Source of the DNA: Synechococcus sp. Cruz-7E5
Lineage (GTDB): Bacteria; Cyanobacteriota; Cyanobacteriia; PCC-6307; Cyanobiaceae
Direction: 5' to 3'
Length of the DNA stretch: 64,000 nucleotides
Assembly (NCBI RefSeq): GCF_024345995.1
Contig: NZ_JAGQCE010000005.1
Location: forward strand, 62,001-126,000
Below the pieces are notes generated by a model. The model was not told where the DNA came from. It was given only the letters and a program-made list of their open reading frames with translations, and did no database searches. Positions 9,220 through 18,122 of this stretch are shown piece by piece. Position 1 is the first letter of the stretch. Every line of letters starts with the position of its first letter. Made by a program: the position numbers and the translations under genes.

Positions 9220-10617
9220 TCAGCCGATCGCCGCTTCCAGTCGCTGGCGCAGCTCGGCAGTGAGCTTCTCCACAGCCCCGCGGCGGTCGCGGCGGTAGAC
9301 GGTGCTGCTCTCGCCCACATCGATGGGCTCCGCCACCACCACGCGCACCCGCCAAGGACCAAGCAGAGGCGGACGCTCACCCTCACGGCCACGGATCCAG
9401 GCGATCGCCCGCCAGAGGATCATCAGTACCTCCCCGTAGCGGTCGATGCTGGGCTTCTCGGCCACATAGGAGCCGCTCACCGTGGCGAAATGCTCCACCA
9501 GGCGCATGTGGCCCATGCGGATGTCCGCTTCCCGCGCCGACCAATCGACCAGGCAACGCTCCACCTCGGACAGATCGTCCAGGTCGTCGCGGTAGATGCA
9601 GGCCCAGCCCGCCTGCTCGATGCGGCGACAGCGCTCGCTCACGCTGCCCCTGGGGGAGAGCTGGAAATGGGCCTCGGCCACGGCCAGAGCCTGCTCTCGC
9701 AGTCGGCTCAACCGCTCGAGGAAGTCAGCGGCTGGAGCGCACTCCTCCTCAGCCGGCTTCCAGGGCGCGCCATCACTGCGCTGATAGAAGCCCTCCAGCA
9801 GGGAGAGCAGCCGCTCCGAGAGGGCGATAAGCCGTTGGTAGCGCTGCTGCTGGGCCTGGTCGGGATCAGCGGGCAACGGGGAGGCTGCCATCGTGGATGT
9901 GGCCGTCGGGGAGGTGGTGGATGGGCCGAGCAGGTCTTCCAGGCACCCCAGCAGGCGATCGATAGGTCCCCAGTCGTCGCTGGTGGAGAGGTACTGAAGC
10001 CCTATCGGCACGATCAGCACCCGCTCGTGGCGCCCCTCCGCCGCCAGATCCTCACAGCACCAGAAGGCCATCTGGGCCAGGCCTGGCTCCAGGGGACTGA
10101 GCAGCTCGCCGTGGTTGTTGGTGGCGCCCTCCGGGGCGATCGCCAGGGGGAAGGGGCCGTGGGCGAAGAGATCGCGGGCCGTCTTGAGGGCAAGACGGTC
10201 CAGCTTGCCCCGCTGGATCGGGATGCCTCCCAGCTTCGAGAGGATCCAGCCGGCGGCCTCCCCCGCCCAGAGGGGAATGCCGCGGTCGTAGAGAAACTGG
10301 CTGTGGACCGGGGCCTTGAGGCTCAGCCCAGCTGCTCTGGCCGCCCGGGGCACCTCCCGCCAGAGCAGCTGGGCCATCACCAGCGGGTCAGTGGTGCTGG
10401 GATGGCGGAAGGCGATCAGCAAGCGGCTGCGGCCGCTCTGGGCCTCGGCGAACAGGGCGGCAAGGCACTCACTGCCGCTGGTCTCGAAACGCACCAGACC
10501 CCGGGAGCGCAACAGCATGGGCAAGGCAGCCCGGCAGAGCCGGTGCACCCAGCGGCTGTACTGCGGCGGGATGAAACGAAGAGCCGGTTGGGCGGCCAGG
10601 ATCCCGGCGCGGGGCAT
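9220..10617 (-). CDS. PlsC-like 1-acyl-sn-glycerol-3-phosphate acyltransferase, long form
   Basis: The acyltransferase domain has the H-x4-D motif in FRHPSTTDPLV, the acceptor-binding GGIPIQRGK and PEGATNN, and resembles lysophosphatidate acyltransferases. At 465 residues it is about twice the usual PlsC length. The second half (from about residue 230) is a charged, mostly helical region without a motif I recognise (RLSRLREQALAVAEAHFQL, DLSEVERCLVDW). It may carry an accessory or regulatory domain. It lies 19 bases downstream of the superoxide dismutase gene on the same strand. Confidence 0.78.
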   Translation of the reverse strand: MPRAGILAAQPALRFIPPQYSRWVHRLCRAALPMLLRSRGLVRFETSGSECLAALFAEAQSGRSRLLIAFRHPSTTDPLVMAQLLWREVPRAARAAGLSLKAPVHSQFLYDRGIPLWAGEAAGWILSKLGGIPIQRGKLDRLALKTARDLFAHGPFPLAIAPEGATNNHGELLSPLEPGLAQMAFWCCEDLAAEGRHERVLIVPIGLQYLSTSDDWGPIDRLLGCLEDLLGPSTTSPTATSTMAASPLPADPDQAQQQRYQRLIALSERLLSLLEGFYQRSDGAPWKPAEEECAPAADFLERLSRLREQALAVAEAHFQLSPRGSVSERCRRIEQAGWACIYRDDLDDLSEVERCLVDWSAREADIRMGHMRLVEHFATVSGSYVAEKPSIDRYGEVLMILWRAIAWIRGREGERPPLLGPWRVRVVVAEPIDVGESSTVYRRDRRGAVEKLTAELRQRLEAAIG

Positions 10618-10636
10618 CAGCGGTCAGAGGGAGGCG

Positions 10637-11344
10637 TTAACGGGCGCTGTAGCGGTCGGATACCACCGACCAATCCACCAGGGACCACCAGGCATCGAGG
10701 TAGTCGGCGCGACGGTTCTGGTACTTGAGGTAGTAAGCGTGCTCCCAGACGTCGTTGGCCAGCAGCGGTGTGCCGCCCCCGGGGACCAGGTCCATAAGGG
10801 GGTTGTCCTGGTTCGGGGTGGAGTTCACCTCGAGCTTGCCTTCGGAATCGGTGATCAGCCAGACCCAGCCTGAGCCGAAGCGAGCCAGGCCTGCGGCCCG
10901 GAAAGCTGAGCGGAACTGCTCGATCGAGCCGAAGTCACGCACCAGGGCCTCCTGCAACTCCTCACTGGGCTCACCCCCCTGCCCGGGCCGGGTGAGGGAG
11001 GCCCAGAAGAATGAATGGTTCCAGTGGCCACCAGCGTTGTTGCGCACGGCCGCCGTGGCCTTGGAGGCCCGCGCCAGCAGGTCCTCCAGGCTGAGACCCT
11101 TCAGGGCCGGATCCCTGGCCACGGCGGCGTTGAGATTGTCCACGTAGGCCTGGTGATGGCGGTCGTGGTGGATCGTCATCGTGGTGGCATCGATCGCCGG
11201 CTCCAGGGCATTGGCGGGATAGGGGAGAGCCGGGAGCGTGAAGGCTGGCGCCGCCGCCCAGGCCCCCTGGCCAGGCCATAGCAGCAGCACAAGCAGCACC
11301 AGCAGCGGCGGAACGGCCCCCAGGGCACCAAGGATCCGTCGCAT
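10637..11344 (-). CDS. sodA: Exported Mn-type superoxide dismutase
   Basis: The 235-residue enzyme dismutates superoxide. A Sec-type signal peptide spans about residues 1-30 (MRRILGALGAVPPLLVLLVLLLWPG ending near GAWAAAPA), so the enzyme should act in the periplasm or thylakoid lumen. Metal ligands are visible in TIHHDRHHQAYVDNLN, GGHWNHSFFW, and DVWEHAYYLKYQNRR. The residues GGH-x-NHS and NQDNPLM are typical of the manganese rather than iron branch. The start is ATG 11344, which gives the complete signal peptide; upstream in-frame sequence overlaps pyrF. Confidence 0.92.
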   Translation of the reverse strand: MRRILGALGAVPPLLVLLVLLLWPGQGAWAAAPAFTLPALPYPANALEPAIDATTMTIHHDRHHQAYVDNLNAAVARDPALKGLSLEDLLARASKATAAVRNNAGGHWNHSFFWASLTRPGQGGEPSEELQEALVRDFGSIEQFRSAFRAAGLARFGSGWVWLITDSEGKLEVNSTPNQDNPLMDLVPGGGTPLLANDVWEHAYYLKYQNRRADYLDAWWSLVDWSVVSDRYSAR

Positions 11345-11429
11345 CGTCCAGGCCCGGGTGATCACCAGCCAAGTATGGACATATCGCCAGCCAACGCTGG
11401 AAAACGGACCCTGGCTGCCTCTGCGAAGT

Positions 11430-12176
11430 TCAACCCAGCTCGGCGCAGCAGGCAGCAAAGGCGGCAGCTGGATCGGCGGCGGCACTGATCGGCCGGCCGA
11501 TCACCAACCGGCTGGCTCCCGCACTGAGGGCGGCCGCAGGGGTCATCACCCGCCTCTGATCACCAGCCGCCGCCCCGGCAGGACGGATGCCGGGGGTGAC
11601 CAGGGCAAAGGGCTCGGGGTGGGCGCGGCGCAAGGCCGCCACCTCCTGGGGGGAGCAGACCGCCCCACCGATGCCGGCGGCCACCGCCAGCGCCGCCAGA
11701 CGGGGCACGTAGACCTCAGGAGATTCCGCCACCGCCAGCTCGGCCTTGAAGCGTGACGCCTCCCAGCTGGTGAGCACGGTGACCGCCAGCAGGGTGGGCG
11801 GGTGAAGATCCTCCAGGGCCGCCCCCTCGAGAGCACCGGCCTGGGCCGCCTCAAGAGCTTCCCGGCCTGCGCTGGCATGGACCGTGATCAGCTCCGCTCC
11901 GAGCCGGGCGGCGCTGCGGCAGGCCCCGGCCATGGTCACAGGGATGTCGTGGAATTTGAGATCGAGGAACACCCGCAGGCCCTCGCCTCGCAGCTGCCGC
12001 ACCACCTCGGGGCCAGCGGAGCAGAACAGCTCCAGCCCCACCTTCACCACGCGCAGATCGGGAATCGAGGCCACCAGCGCCAGGGCAGAGGGGGCATCGG
12101 GCCGATCGAGCGCCAGGATGATCTTCTCGGCAGCTGGCCCTCCGGTCCCAGGAGTGCTCGTGGTGCTGACGCTCAC
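11430..12176 (-). CDS. pyrF: Orotidine 5'-phosphate decarboxylase
   Basis: PyrF converts OMP to UMP, the last step of de novo pyrimidine synthesis. The 248-residue TIM-barrel protein has the catalytic motif [10 protein letters not shown] with its Lys and Asp pair, ALDRPDA near the N-terminus, and the phosphate-binding VTPGIRPAG and [11 protein letters not shown] near the C-terminus. The start is GTG 12176; its GTGA overlaps the tyrS stop, so the two are translationally coupled. Confidence 0.95.
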   Translation of the reverse strand: MSVSTTSTPGTGGPAAEKIILALDRPDAPSALALVASIPDLRVVKVGLELFCSAGPEVVRQLRGEGLRVFLDLKFHDIPVTMAGACRSAARLGAELITVHASAGREALEAAQAGALEGAALEDLHPPTLLAVTVLTSWEASRFKAELAVAESPEVYVPRLAALAVAAGIGGAVCSPQEVAALRRAHPEPFALVTPGIRPAGAAAGDQRRVMTPAAALSAGASRLVIGRPISAAADPAAAFAACCAELG

Positions 12177-13408
12177 GCCACCAGCCGCAGGAAGGTCTTC
12201 TTGCCCAGTTGCAGCACCCTGCCCTCCAGCTCGGAGGCGGTGCTGAAGCTGCGGTTCACATCCGTGAGCTTCTCGCCATCGAGGCGCACCCCGCCGCCCT
12301 GAATCTGGCGCCGTGCCTCACTGCTGCTCACGCAGAGGCCGAGGGCGCTGAGCAGATGGAAGGCCTTGGCGGGGAAGCTGAGGGCGGCGAGCGAGGCCTC
12401 CGGTACAGTCCGGGCCGCCATCTCTCCGGCCACCAGGTGGGCAGCATCGGCCTGGGCGGTGCTCGCGGCGTCCAGGCCATGACACGACGCCGTGATCGCC
12501 AGAGCCAGGGCCTTCTGGCGCTCCCTTGGGCTTGTTGGCCAGTGGGCCGGATCCAGGTCGGTGAGCAGGGTCAGATACTGATCAGCCACCGCATCAGGCA
12601 CCTTTTCCAGCTTGGAATACATCGCCAGCGGCCCCTCATTCAGGCCCACGGAGTTGCCCAGGCTCTTGCTCATCTTCTGCACCCCGTCAAGCCCCGGCAA
12701 GATCGGCAGCAGCAGACCGAACTGGGGCCGCTGGCCGAAGTGGCGCTGCAGGTCGCGGCCCATGGCCACGTTGAATTTCTGATCGGTGCCCCCCAGCTCG
12801 AGGTCGGAGGCCACCGCCACCGAGTCGTAGCCCTGGAGCAGCGGGTAGAGGAATTCGTGCAGTGAGATGGGGGTGCCTGATCCATAGCGGTTGGCGAACT
12901 CCTCCTTGGCCAGCATCTGACCCACGGTGGACGTGCCCAACAGCTCGATCACCTGGGGCAGATCCAGACCTGCCAGCCACTCACTGTTGCGGCGCACCTC
13001 CAGCCGGCCGGGAGTGGTGAAATCGAGCAAAGCCCGCTCCGGAGGTTGCCCCAGTCCCAGCTGAACCAGGTAGGTGTCGGCATTGGCTTCAACCTCGGCC
13101 GCGCTCAACTGCACCCTGGTGGCGCTCTTGCCGCTGGGATCCCCAATCCTGGCGGTGAAGTCGCCGATGATCAGTACCGCCGTGTGGCCGGCATCCTGGA
13201 AGGCGCGCAGCTTGCGGAACAGGATCGAGTGACCGAGATGGATGTCGGTGCCGGTGGGATCGATTCCGAGCTTGATGCGCAGGGGACGCGCGTCATTGGC
13301 GGCCTGCTTAAGCCGCTCAGCCAGGGATTGATCCGGATCCCCCGGCGCTCCGGCGGGAAAGAGATCGGCCAGTCCACGCTCCAGCCAAGGCGGCAAACCC
13401 TCCCCCAT
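12173..13408 (-). CDS. tyrS: Tyrosyl-tRNA synthetase
   Basis: This class I synthetase charges tRNA-Tyr. The 411-residue protein has the HIGH-like motif [13 protein letters not shown], the [12 protein letters not shown] motif and [10 protein letters not shown], plus a C-terminal S4-type RNA-binding domain ([17 protein letters not shown]). The KMSKS form places it with the TyrZ-like subgroup rather than the KFGKT-type TyrS. It overlaps pyrF by four bases. Confidence 0.95.
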   Translation of the reverse strand: MGEGLPPWLERGLADLFPAGAPGDPDQSLAERLKQAANDARPLRIKLGIDPTGTDIHLGHSILFRKLRAFQDAGHTAVLIIGDFTARIGDPSGKSATRVQLSAAEVEANADTYLVQLGLGQPPERALLDFTTPGRLEVRRNSEWLAGLDLPQVIELLGTSTVGQMLAKEEFANRYGSGTPISLHEFLYPLLQGYDSVAVASDLELGGTDQKFNVAMGRDLQRHFGQRPQFGLLLPILPGLDGVQKMSKSLGNSVGLNEGPLAMYSKLEKVPDAVADQYLTLLTDLDPAHWPTSPRERQKALALAITASCHGLDAASTAQADAAHLVAGEMAARTVPEASLAALSFPAKAFHLLSALGLCVSSSEARRQIQGGGVRLDGEKLTDVNRSFSTASELEGRVLQLGKKTFLRLVA

Positions 13409-13455
13409 CCGTGCACCCTGCGTCAGGTCGGATCGTAGGAAGCCGCCGGCCAGGC

Positions 13456-13779
13456 TCAGGCGCTGGCCTCCAGTTCGCGCTTCATCCGCTCCAGGGTCTG
13501 GTGCATCTGAGTGAACATCTGCTCAGGCGTCATGCCGAACTGCCCCAGCTGGGTGCGCAGCTGCTCCACGGTGAGCTTCGCCTGGAAATCCTCGGAGAGC
13601 TCGAAGCGTTTCATGAACACCTGATAGCGGCCCATCAGACTCTCCATCTGGTCGATGAACAGCTTCTTGCCTTCCCGGTCGAACTTGCCGTAGTCGCCCC
13701 CCAGCTGGGTCATCTGCTGGTAGTCGGTGAACAGCCGCTTGGCTTCATCCTGAACGATCTCGGATTCGAAGAAGGCCAT
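13456..13779 (-). CDS. DUF1825 family protein
   Basis: This 107-residue protein begins [23 protein letters not shown] and matches the cyanobacterial DUF1825 family, which is helical and of unknown function. Most of it looks amphipathic and helical ([38 protein letters not shown]). The start is ATG 13779; upstream in-frame sequence is poor coding. It is divergent from the HhH gene, with a 131-base intergenic region that should hold both promoters. Confidence 0.82.
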   Translation of the reverse strand: MAFFESEIVQDEAKRLFTDYQQMTQLGGDYGKFDREGKKLFIDQMESLMGRYQVFMKRFELSEDFQAKLTVEQLRTQLGQFGMTPEQMFTQMHQTLERMKRELEASA

Positions 13780-13910
13780 GGGGCGTGCCAGGCGTGAGGC
13801 GATGACCACGATTCTGAGGGCCTCCAGCGCCCGGGGCGAGTACGGATTGGCGTAACAGCCAGGCCGCAGCCGCTAACTTCCCTCCAGTTGCGCGGAGCCT
13901 TCCCAGCGCC

Positions 13911-14627
13911 ATGGCCAAGGGGCACTGGTTGGATCCCCTCGCCCGCAGCCTGCTGGAGGCCACGGGTCAGATTCGCCGTGGCCCCAAGCGCCAGAGGCCC
14001 GAGAGCCGCGAGCCCCTAAGCAGTGAGCCGGAAGGCCTTGTGCCGGAAAGCCGTCGCGACGACAGCGTCGAGCGCGACCTGCTGGCCCTCAAACTTGCCC
14101 ATAATCCCGGCTTGCGCCTTCGCAGTGCTGAGGAGGTGCGCCAGGCCGCTGCCCTTGGCTGGCGTCTGGATGTGAACCGTGCCACCGCCGCCGACTGGCT
14201 GCGCCTGCCGGGCTGCACTCCCAGTCAGGTGGATCTGCTGCTGCGCTTGCAGAACGGTGGCGTGCAGCTGAGCGGGACGGAGGATCTCCAGAACCTGCTC
14301 CATGTCGACGGGGAGCTGATCCGCAGCTGGACGCCGTTGCTGGAATTCCGCTGGTATGGCGACCCGCCGGCGGCACGCCCGGCACCGCTCGATCTGAACC
14401 GCTGCAGGGCCGAGCAGCTCGGGGCCCAGCTCGCTCTGGACGAGTCCCGCTGCCGGCGCCTGCTGCAGGAGCGCAGCCGGTCACCGTTCCGCGACCTGGC
14501 CGATCTCCAGCAGCGCTTGCAACTCCCTGCCGAGCTGGTGGAGGGCCTGATCGGGCGGGTGTGCTTCGGCCAGGGACCCATCGGCCCCGAGCTCCCCAGG
14601 CCGCCCCGGCCGCCGGCCTCCCGCTGA
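13911..14627 (+). CDS. Helix-hairpin-helix DNA-binding protein (ComEA-like tandem HhH)
   Basis: This 238-residue protein has a charged N-terminal half (residues 1-70) and two helix-hairpin-helix segments: LDVNRATAADWLRLPGCTP with SQVDLLLRL at about residues 84-112, and LDLNRCRAEQLGAQLALD with ESRCRRLL at about 161-190. HhH repeats of this form bind the DNA backbone. No catalytic motif is visible. The GIY-YIG nuclease gene follows after only 2 bases, so the two are almost certainly cotranslated. Confidence 0.75.
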   Translation: MAKGHWLDPLARSLLEATGQIRRGPKRQRPESREPLSSEPEGLVPESRRDDSVERDLLALKLAHNPGLRLRSAEEVRQAAALGWRLDVNRATAADWLRLPGCTPSQVDLLLRLQNGGVQLSGTEDLQNLLHVDGELIRSWTPLLEFRWYGDPPAARPAPLDLNRCRAEQLGAQLALDESRCRRLLQERSRSPFRDLADLQQRLQLPAELVEGLIGRVCFGQGPIGPELPRPPRPPASR

Positions 14628-14629
14628 GC

Positions 14630-15253
14630 ATGACAAGGGGACGCCAGCAGGAACTGTTCCAGGGGGGTTCCCCCGGCTGTGGCGGCCCGGCCCCAACGGC
14701 GCCTCCCCTGCTGCGAGACCAGCTGATCGAGTGGCAACGGCGCCTGGCTGAGTTTCAAGGGCCGCTGTTCGAGGGCAGCACCAGGGAGCATCAGCAGGCC
14801 AGCCTCTTTGGCGCCGACCACAGCACCGGCTACAGCTGCCAAGAAGATCCCGAGGGGCGAGCCAACCGTTTCGACCCCCTGGCCTTCCAGGCTCAGAACC
14901 TGCAGTTCTGGCGCTGGCCAGAACCACCCCAGCTGGGTCCTGCCCTCTACCTGGTGATGGACCGACCGCCGCGGCTGGCCACGCCGCTGCTGCTCTACGT
15001 GGGCGAGACCGGCCAGGCCGACCGGCGCTGGAAAGGTGAGCACGACTGCAAGGGCTACTTGGCGGCCTATGGCGAGGCCATGGGCCAAGCGGGCCTGGAA
15101 ACCCGCTGCAGCATCCGTTTCTGCTGCGACGTGCCTCCCCGTGTGCGGCCACGGCGGGCCCTGGAGCAGGCCCTGATCCGCCGCTGGCAGCCACCGTTCA
15201 ACAAGGAGACCCGCCAGCGCTGGAGCACCCCGTTCACCAGCGATCCCGTCTGA
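14630..15253 (+). CDS. GIY-YIG family nuclease
   Basis: This 207-residue protein has a C-terminal GIY-YIG domain. ALYLV stands for the first strand, LLLYVGET for the YIG motif, an Arg in RRWKGEHDC for the catalytic arginine, and ALEQALIRRWQPPFNKE for the conserved glutamate and terminal Asn. All expected catalytic residues seem present. The N-terminal 90 residues carry no motif I recognise. The gene starts 2 bases after the HhH gene. Substrate is unknown; the pairing suggests a repair or structure-specific nuclease. Confidence 0.78.
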   Translation: MTRGRQQELFQGGSPGCGGPAPTAPPLLRDQLIEWQRRLAEFQGPLFEGSTREHQQASLFGADHSTGYSCQEDPEGRANRFDPLAFQAQNLQFWRWPEPPQLGPALYLVMDRPPRLATPLLLYVGETGQADRRWKGEHDCKGYLAAYGEAMGQAGLETRCSIRFCCDVPPRVRPRRALEQALIRRWQPPFNKETRQRWSTPFTSDPV

Positions 15254-15291
15254 GCGCCGTCGCTACGATCGCGGCCCGATGACCGGCCCCC

Positions 15292-16767
15292 ATGGAGTTC
15301 AGCTGTCCCTCCGCCCCGCTGGCCGAATGGAGCGGTGACACCCTGGGTGTCGGCCTGTTCCAGGGCGAGACGGGCGAGCGCCTCGTGGCCCTCGAGGCAC
15401 GCTTCGGCCCCGGACTGCAGGCGCTGCTGGAGCGCCAGAGCTTCAAGGGCAAGCCAGGCGAGTGCGTCACCCTCACCCAGCTCCAGCCCACTCCCCTCCA
15501 ACTGGTGCTGGTGGGGCTGGGAGAACCGGGCCGCTTCGATCTCGACGCCCTGCGCAGCGGTGCGGCCGCCATCGCCACTGCTGCGGGTCCTGGCCTCAAG
15601 CTGGGTCTGGCCCTGCCCGCCGAGGGGCTTGACCCTCGTTCAGCGGCGCGGGCCATGGCCGAGGCCGTCCGCCTGAGTCTTTACGTCGATCAGCGCTTCC
15701 GCAGTGAGGCCGACTCCAAGCCCATCCCCGAGGTCATCAACCTGCTGGGCCTGGCCAAAGGGGCCGCCGCCGGTCTTGAGGCGGTAGCGGCCACCTGCGC
15801 GGGCGTGGAGCTGGCACGGCAGCTGGTGGCGGCCCCACCGAACGTGGTCACCCCCCAGGCCCTCGCCGACACCGCCGCGACCATCGCCGGGGAGTTCGGC
15901 CTGGAGCTGAAGGTGCTGGAGCGCTCCGATTGCGCGGCCCTCGGCATGGGCGCCTATCTCGGGGTGGCCCAGGGCTCCAGCCTGCCCCCCAAGTTCATTC
16001 ATCTCACGTACCACCCCGAGGGCGAAGCCAACCGGCGGCTGGTGTTGATCGGCAAGGGCCTCACCTTCGATTCCGGCGGATACAACCTCAAGACCGGCGG
16101 CTCCCAGATCGAGATGATGAAGTACGACATGGGCGGCAGTGCCGCGGTACTCGGGGCCGCCCGGGCAATCGCCGAACTGCGGCCCGCCGGCGTGGAAGTG
16201 CACATGATCGTGGCCGCCTGCGAAAACATGATCAGCGGCGAGGCGATCCATCCGGGCGACATCCTCACCGCCTCCAACGGCAAAACCATCGAGGTGAATA
16301 ACACCGATGCGGAGGGCCGCCTCACCCTCGCCGATGCCCTGGTGTACGCAGCCAAGCTGGAACCTGATGCCATTGTGGATCTGGCCACACTCACCGGGGC
16401 CTGCGTGATCGCCCTGGGCGAGGAGATCGCCGGCCTGTGGTCTGCCAGCGACAACCTGGCCGAAGCGCTGGTTGAGGCGGGCCGCAGCAGTGGAGAGGCC
16501 TTCTGGCGGATGCCCTTGCAAGCCTCCTACAAAAAGGGGCTCAAGAGCCCGGTCGCCGACATGAAGAACACCGGACCCCGCCCCGGCGGGGCCATCACCG
16601 CCGCGCTGTTCCTGCAGGATTTCGTGCCTGCCGATCTGGCCTGGGCCCACCTGGACATCGCCGGTACGGTCTGGAGCGACAAGGGACGGGGCCTGGACCC
16701 CGCTGGTGCCACAGGCTTCGGCGTCCGCACCCTGGTGGAGTGGGTGAGCTGCGGGGGCGCGGCTTAG
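15292..16767 (+). CDS. pepA: Leucyl aminopeptidase (M17)
   Basis: This 491-residue cytosolic metallo-aminopeptidase releases N-terminal residues from peptides. The two-metal site is visible in IGKGLTFDSGGYNLK, MKYDMGGSAAV, and NTDAEGRLTLADAL (about residues 336-349). The N-terminal 170 residues form the non-catalytic macro-like domain. The length is that of the family. The start is ATG 15292, 38 bases after the nuclease gene. Confidence 0.96.
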   Translation: MEFSCPSAPLAEWSGDTLGVGLFQGETGERLVALEARFGPGLQALLERQSFKGKPGECVTLTQLQPTPLQLVLVGLGEPGRFDLDALRSGAAAIATAAGPGLKLGLALPAEGLDPRSAARAMAEAVRLSLYVDQRFRSEADSKPIPEVINLLGLAKGAAAGLEAVAATCAGVELARQLVAAPPNVVTPQALADTAATIAGEFGLELKVLERSDCAALGMGAYLGVAQGSSLPPKFIHLTYHPEGEANRRLVLIGKGLTFDSGGYNLKTGGSQIEMMKYDMGGSAAVLGAARAIAELRPAGVEVHMIVAACENMISGEAIHPGDILTASNGKTIEVNNTDAEGRLTLADALVYAAKLEPDAIVDLATLTGACVIALGEEIAGLWSASDNLAEALVEAGRSSGEAFWRMPLQASYKKGLKSPVADMKNTGPRPGGAITAALFLQDFVPADLAWAHLDIAGTVWSDKGRGLDPAGATGFGVRTLVEWVSCGGAA

Positions 16768-16799
16768 GGTTGGCACCGCTGACGCCGGACTCCGACGCC

Positions 16800-17069
16800 A
16801 TGGCTGCTCAGAAGATCCGCTGGTACATCCGCGCTCAGCTGGGGGTCCTGCTCCTGCCGCTGGGTCTCTGCCTGGTGGGAGAGGCCATCACCCGCCGCAC
16901 CCTGCAACTGGCGGCGCTCAATCAGAAACTGGCCGAACCAGGTCCCTGGTTCTGGTACGGAACCCTCGGCCTGATCTGCGTGACCGCAGGTGTGGGCCTG
17001 ATGGTGGAAAGCGGCCTGCTGCGCGGTTACCCCCGCAGCCCCCGCGCCGGGGCTGGCAACCCCAACTGA
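16800..17069 (+). CDS. Small two-helix membrane protein, unknown
   Basis: This 89-residue protein has two hydrophobic segments (LGVLLLPLGLCLVGEAI and FWYGTLGLICVTAGVGLMV) separated by about 25 polar residues, and a positively charged tail. I do not recognise a family. The ATG at 16800 lies 32 bases after pepA, so it is probably cotranscribed. It converges with the next gene with 5 bases between stops. Confidence 0.6.
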   Translation: MAAQKIRWYIRAQLGVLLLPLGLCLVGEAITRRTLQLAALNQKLAEPGPWFWYGTLGLICVTAGVGLMVESGLLRGYPRSPRAGAGNPN

Positions 17070-17074
17070 GAGGT

Positions 17075-17308
17075 TCAGGCAGCCACAGGACTAGCCGACG
17101 AGCCCATCAAAGACTGGGGCTCCCGACCGCTCGGATCCCTGGGCTTCTCCAGCACGCTGCCAGGTTCCTCCAGTTCATGAATCTGCCAGCGGGCCCGCTC
17201 GCCAAATGAGGCCAGCAGGCGATCCAGATCATCAACCGCTTGCTTGGGACTGGTGTAAGGCCCGATGTGGCGAGTCACCAGACCGTCCCGGATCGTCAGC
17301 AGATACAT
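17075..17308 (-). CDS. Small conserved-looking protein, unknown
   Basis: This 77-residue protein starts MYLLTIRDGLVTRHIGPYTSPKQAVDDLDRLL and continues ASFGERARWQIHELEEP. The first 50 residues look like a compact alpha/beta fold; the tail is Pro/Ser-rich. No family is recognised. The chosen ATG is at 17308; a longer in-frame version reaches 17359 but lacks a better start. A roughly 100-base gap separates it from msrA. Confidence 0.5.
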   Translation of the reverse strand: MYLLTIRDGLVTRHIGPYTSPKQAVDDLDRLLASFGERARWQIHELEEPGSVLEKPRDPSGREPQSLMGSSASPVAA

Positions 17309-17409
17309 ACAACCCACGCAACCTTGACTCCGTATGGATTTACCGTAGGTGGCGCGCACGGATCTGGGAAGGGTCAGAGGATTCCTCTTTCAGCCAGCCG
17401 GCACTGATT

Positions 17410-18036
17410 TCAGATTTTCTGACGCCACGGCAGCGATCCACGAGCACGTGAGCCCCAGACCTGATCAAGCCTCCGGTCGCGGCCGCAGGACCAGCGGTAG
17501 TACCTGTACTGCACCTTGTTGCGATCGGCGTAGTTCTGGTGATACGGCTCGGCGGGCCAGAACTTGGTGAGCTCCCGGATCTCCACCTTGATGGCGCTGG
17601 GCTTGAGTCCCAGCTCCCGGGCGGCCGAGGCCAGGCTGGTTCGGGCCTGATCCCGCTGGACGGTGCCGCGGCTGAAGATCACGGGCCGGTAGCTGGGGCC
17701 TCGGTCGCAGAACTGACCGCCGCCATCCAGGGGATCCACGTTCCGCCAGTAGGCGCGCAGGAGCGAGGGCAGATTGATCCTTGCCGTATCGAAGCGGACG
17801 CGCACACTCTCGATGTGGCCGGTGCCGCCAGCCGTCACCTGGCGATAGGTGGGGTTGCTGACACTGCCACCGCTGAAGCCGCTGACCGCCTCCACAACCC
17901 CAGGCAGGGATTCCAGATCGTGCTCAAGGCACCAGAAGCAACCGCCGGCCAGCACGGCCTCCTCGACGGCAGCCACCGCTGGTGCGGCGGGGAGGACCAG
18001 CAACAGCAGCGTCAGCAGCCATGGAACGAGCCCCAT
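17410..18036 (-). CDS. msrA: Exported peptide methionine-S-sulfoxide reductase MsrA
   Basis: MsrA reduces the S-epimer of methionine sulfoxide. The catalytic motif GGCFWC is at residues 31-36, and the substrate pocket is in the WRNVDPLDGGGQFCDRGPSYRP segment. A hydrophobic signal (MGLVPWLLTLLLLVLPAAPAV) precedes it, so the enzyme is probably periplasmic or lumenal. The start is taken as ATG 18036, with AGG 6 bases upstream. A GTG at 18126 overlaps the lpxB stop (GTGA) and would add 30 polar residues before the signal; it cannot be excluded. Confidence 0.9.
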   Translation of the reverse strand: MGLVPWLLTLLLLVLPAAPAVAAVEEAVLAGGCFWCLEHDLESLPGVVEAVSGFSGGSVSNPTYRQVTAGGTGHIESVRVRFDTARINLPSLLRAYWRNVDPLDGGGQFCDRGPSYRPVIFSRGTVQRDQARTSLASAARELGLKPSAIKVEIRELTKFWPAEPYHQNYADRNKVQYRYYRWSCGRDRRLDQVWGSRARGSLPWRQKI

Positions 18037-18122
18037 GGACAGCCTGAGCCGGGGCGCTTCAAGCTGGAATGGCCTGGCTTCAGACCCTGGGCCGGAGCCG
18101 TCCTGGCGTCTGAGCGATGGCT

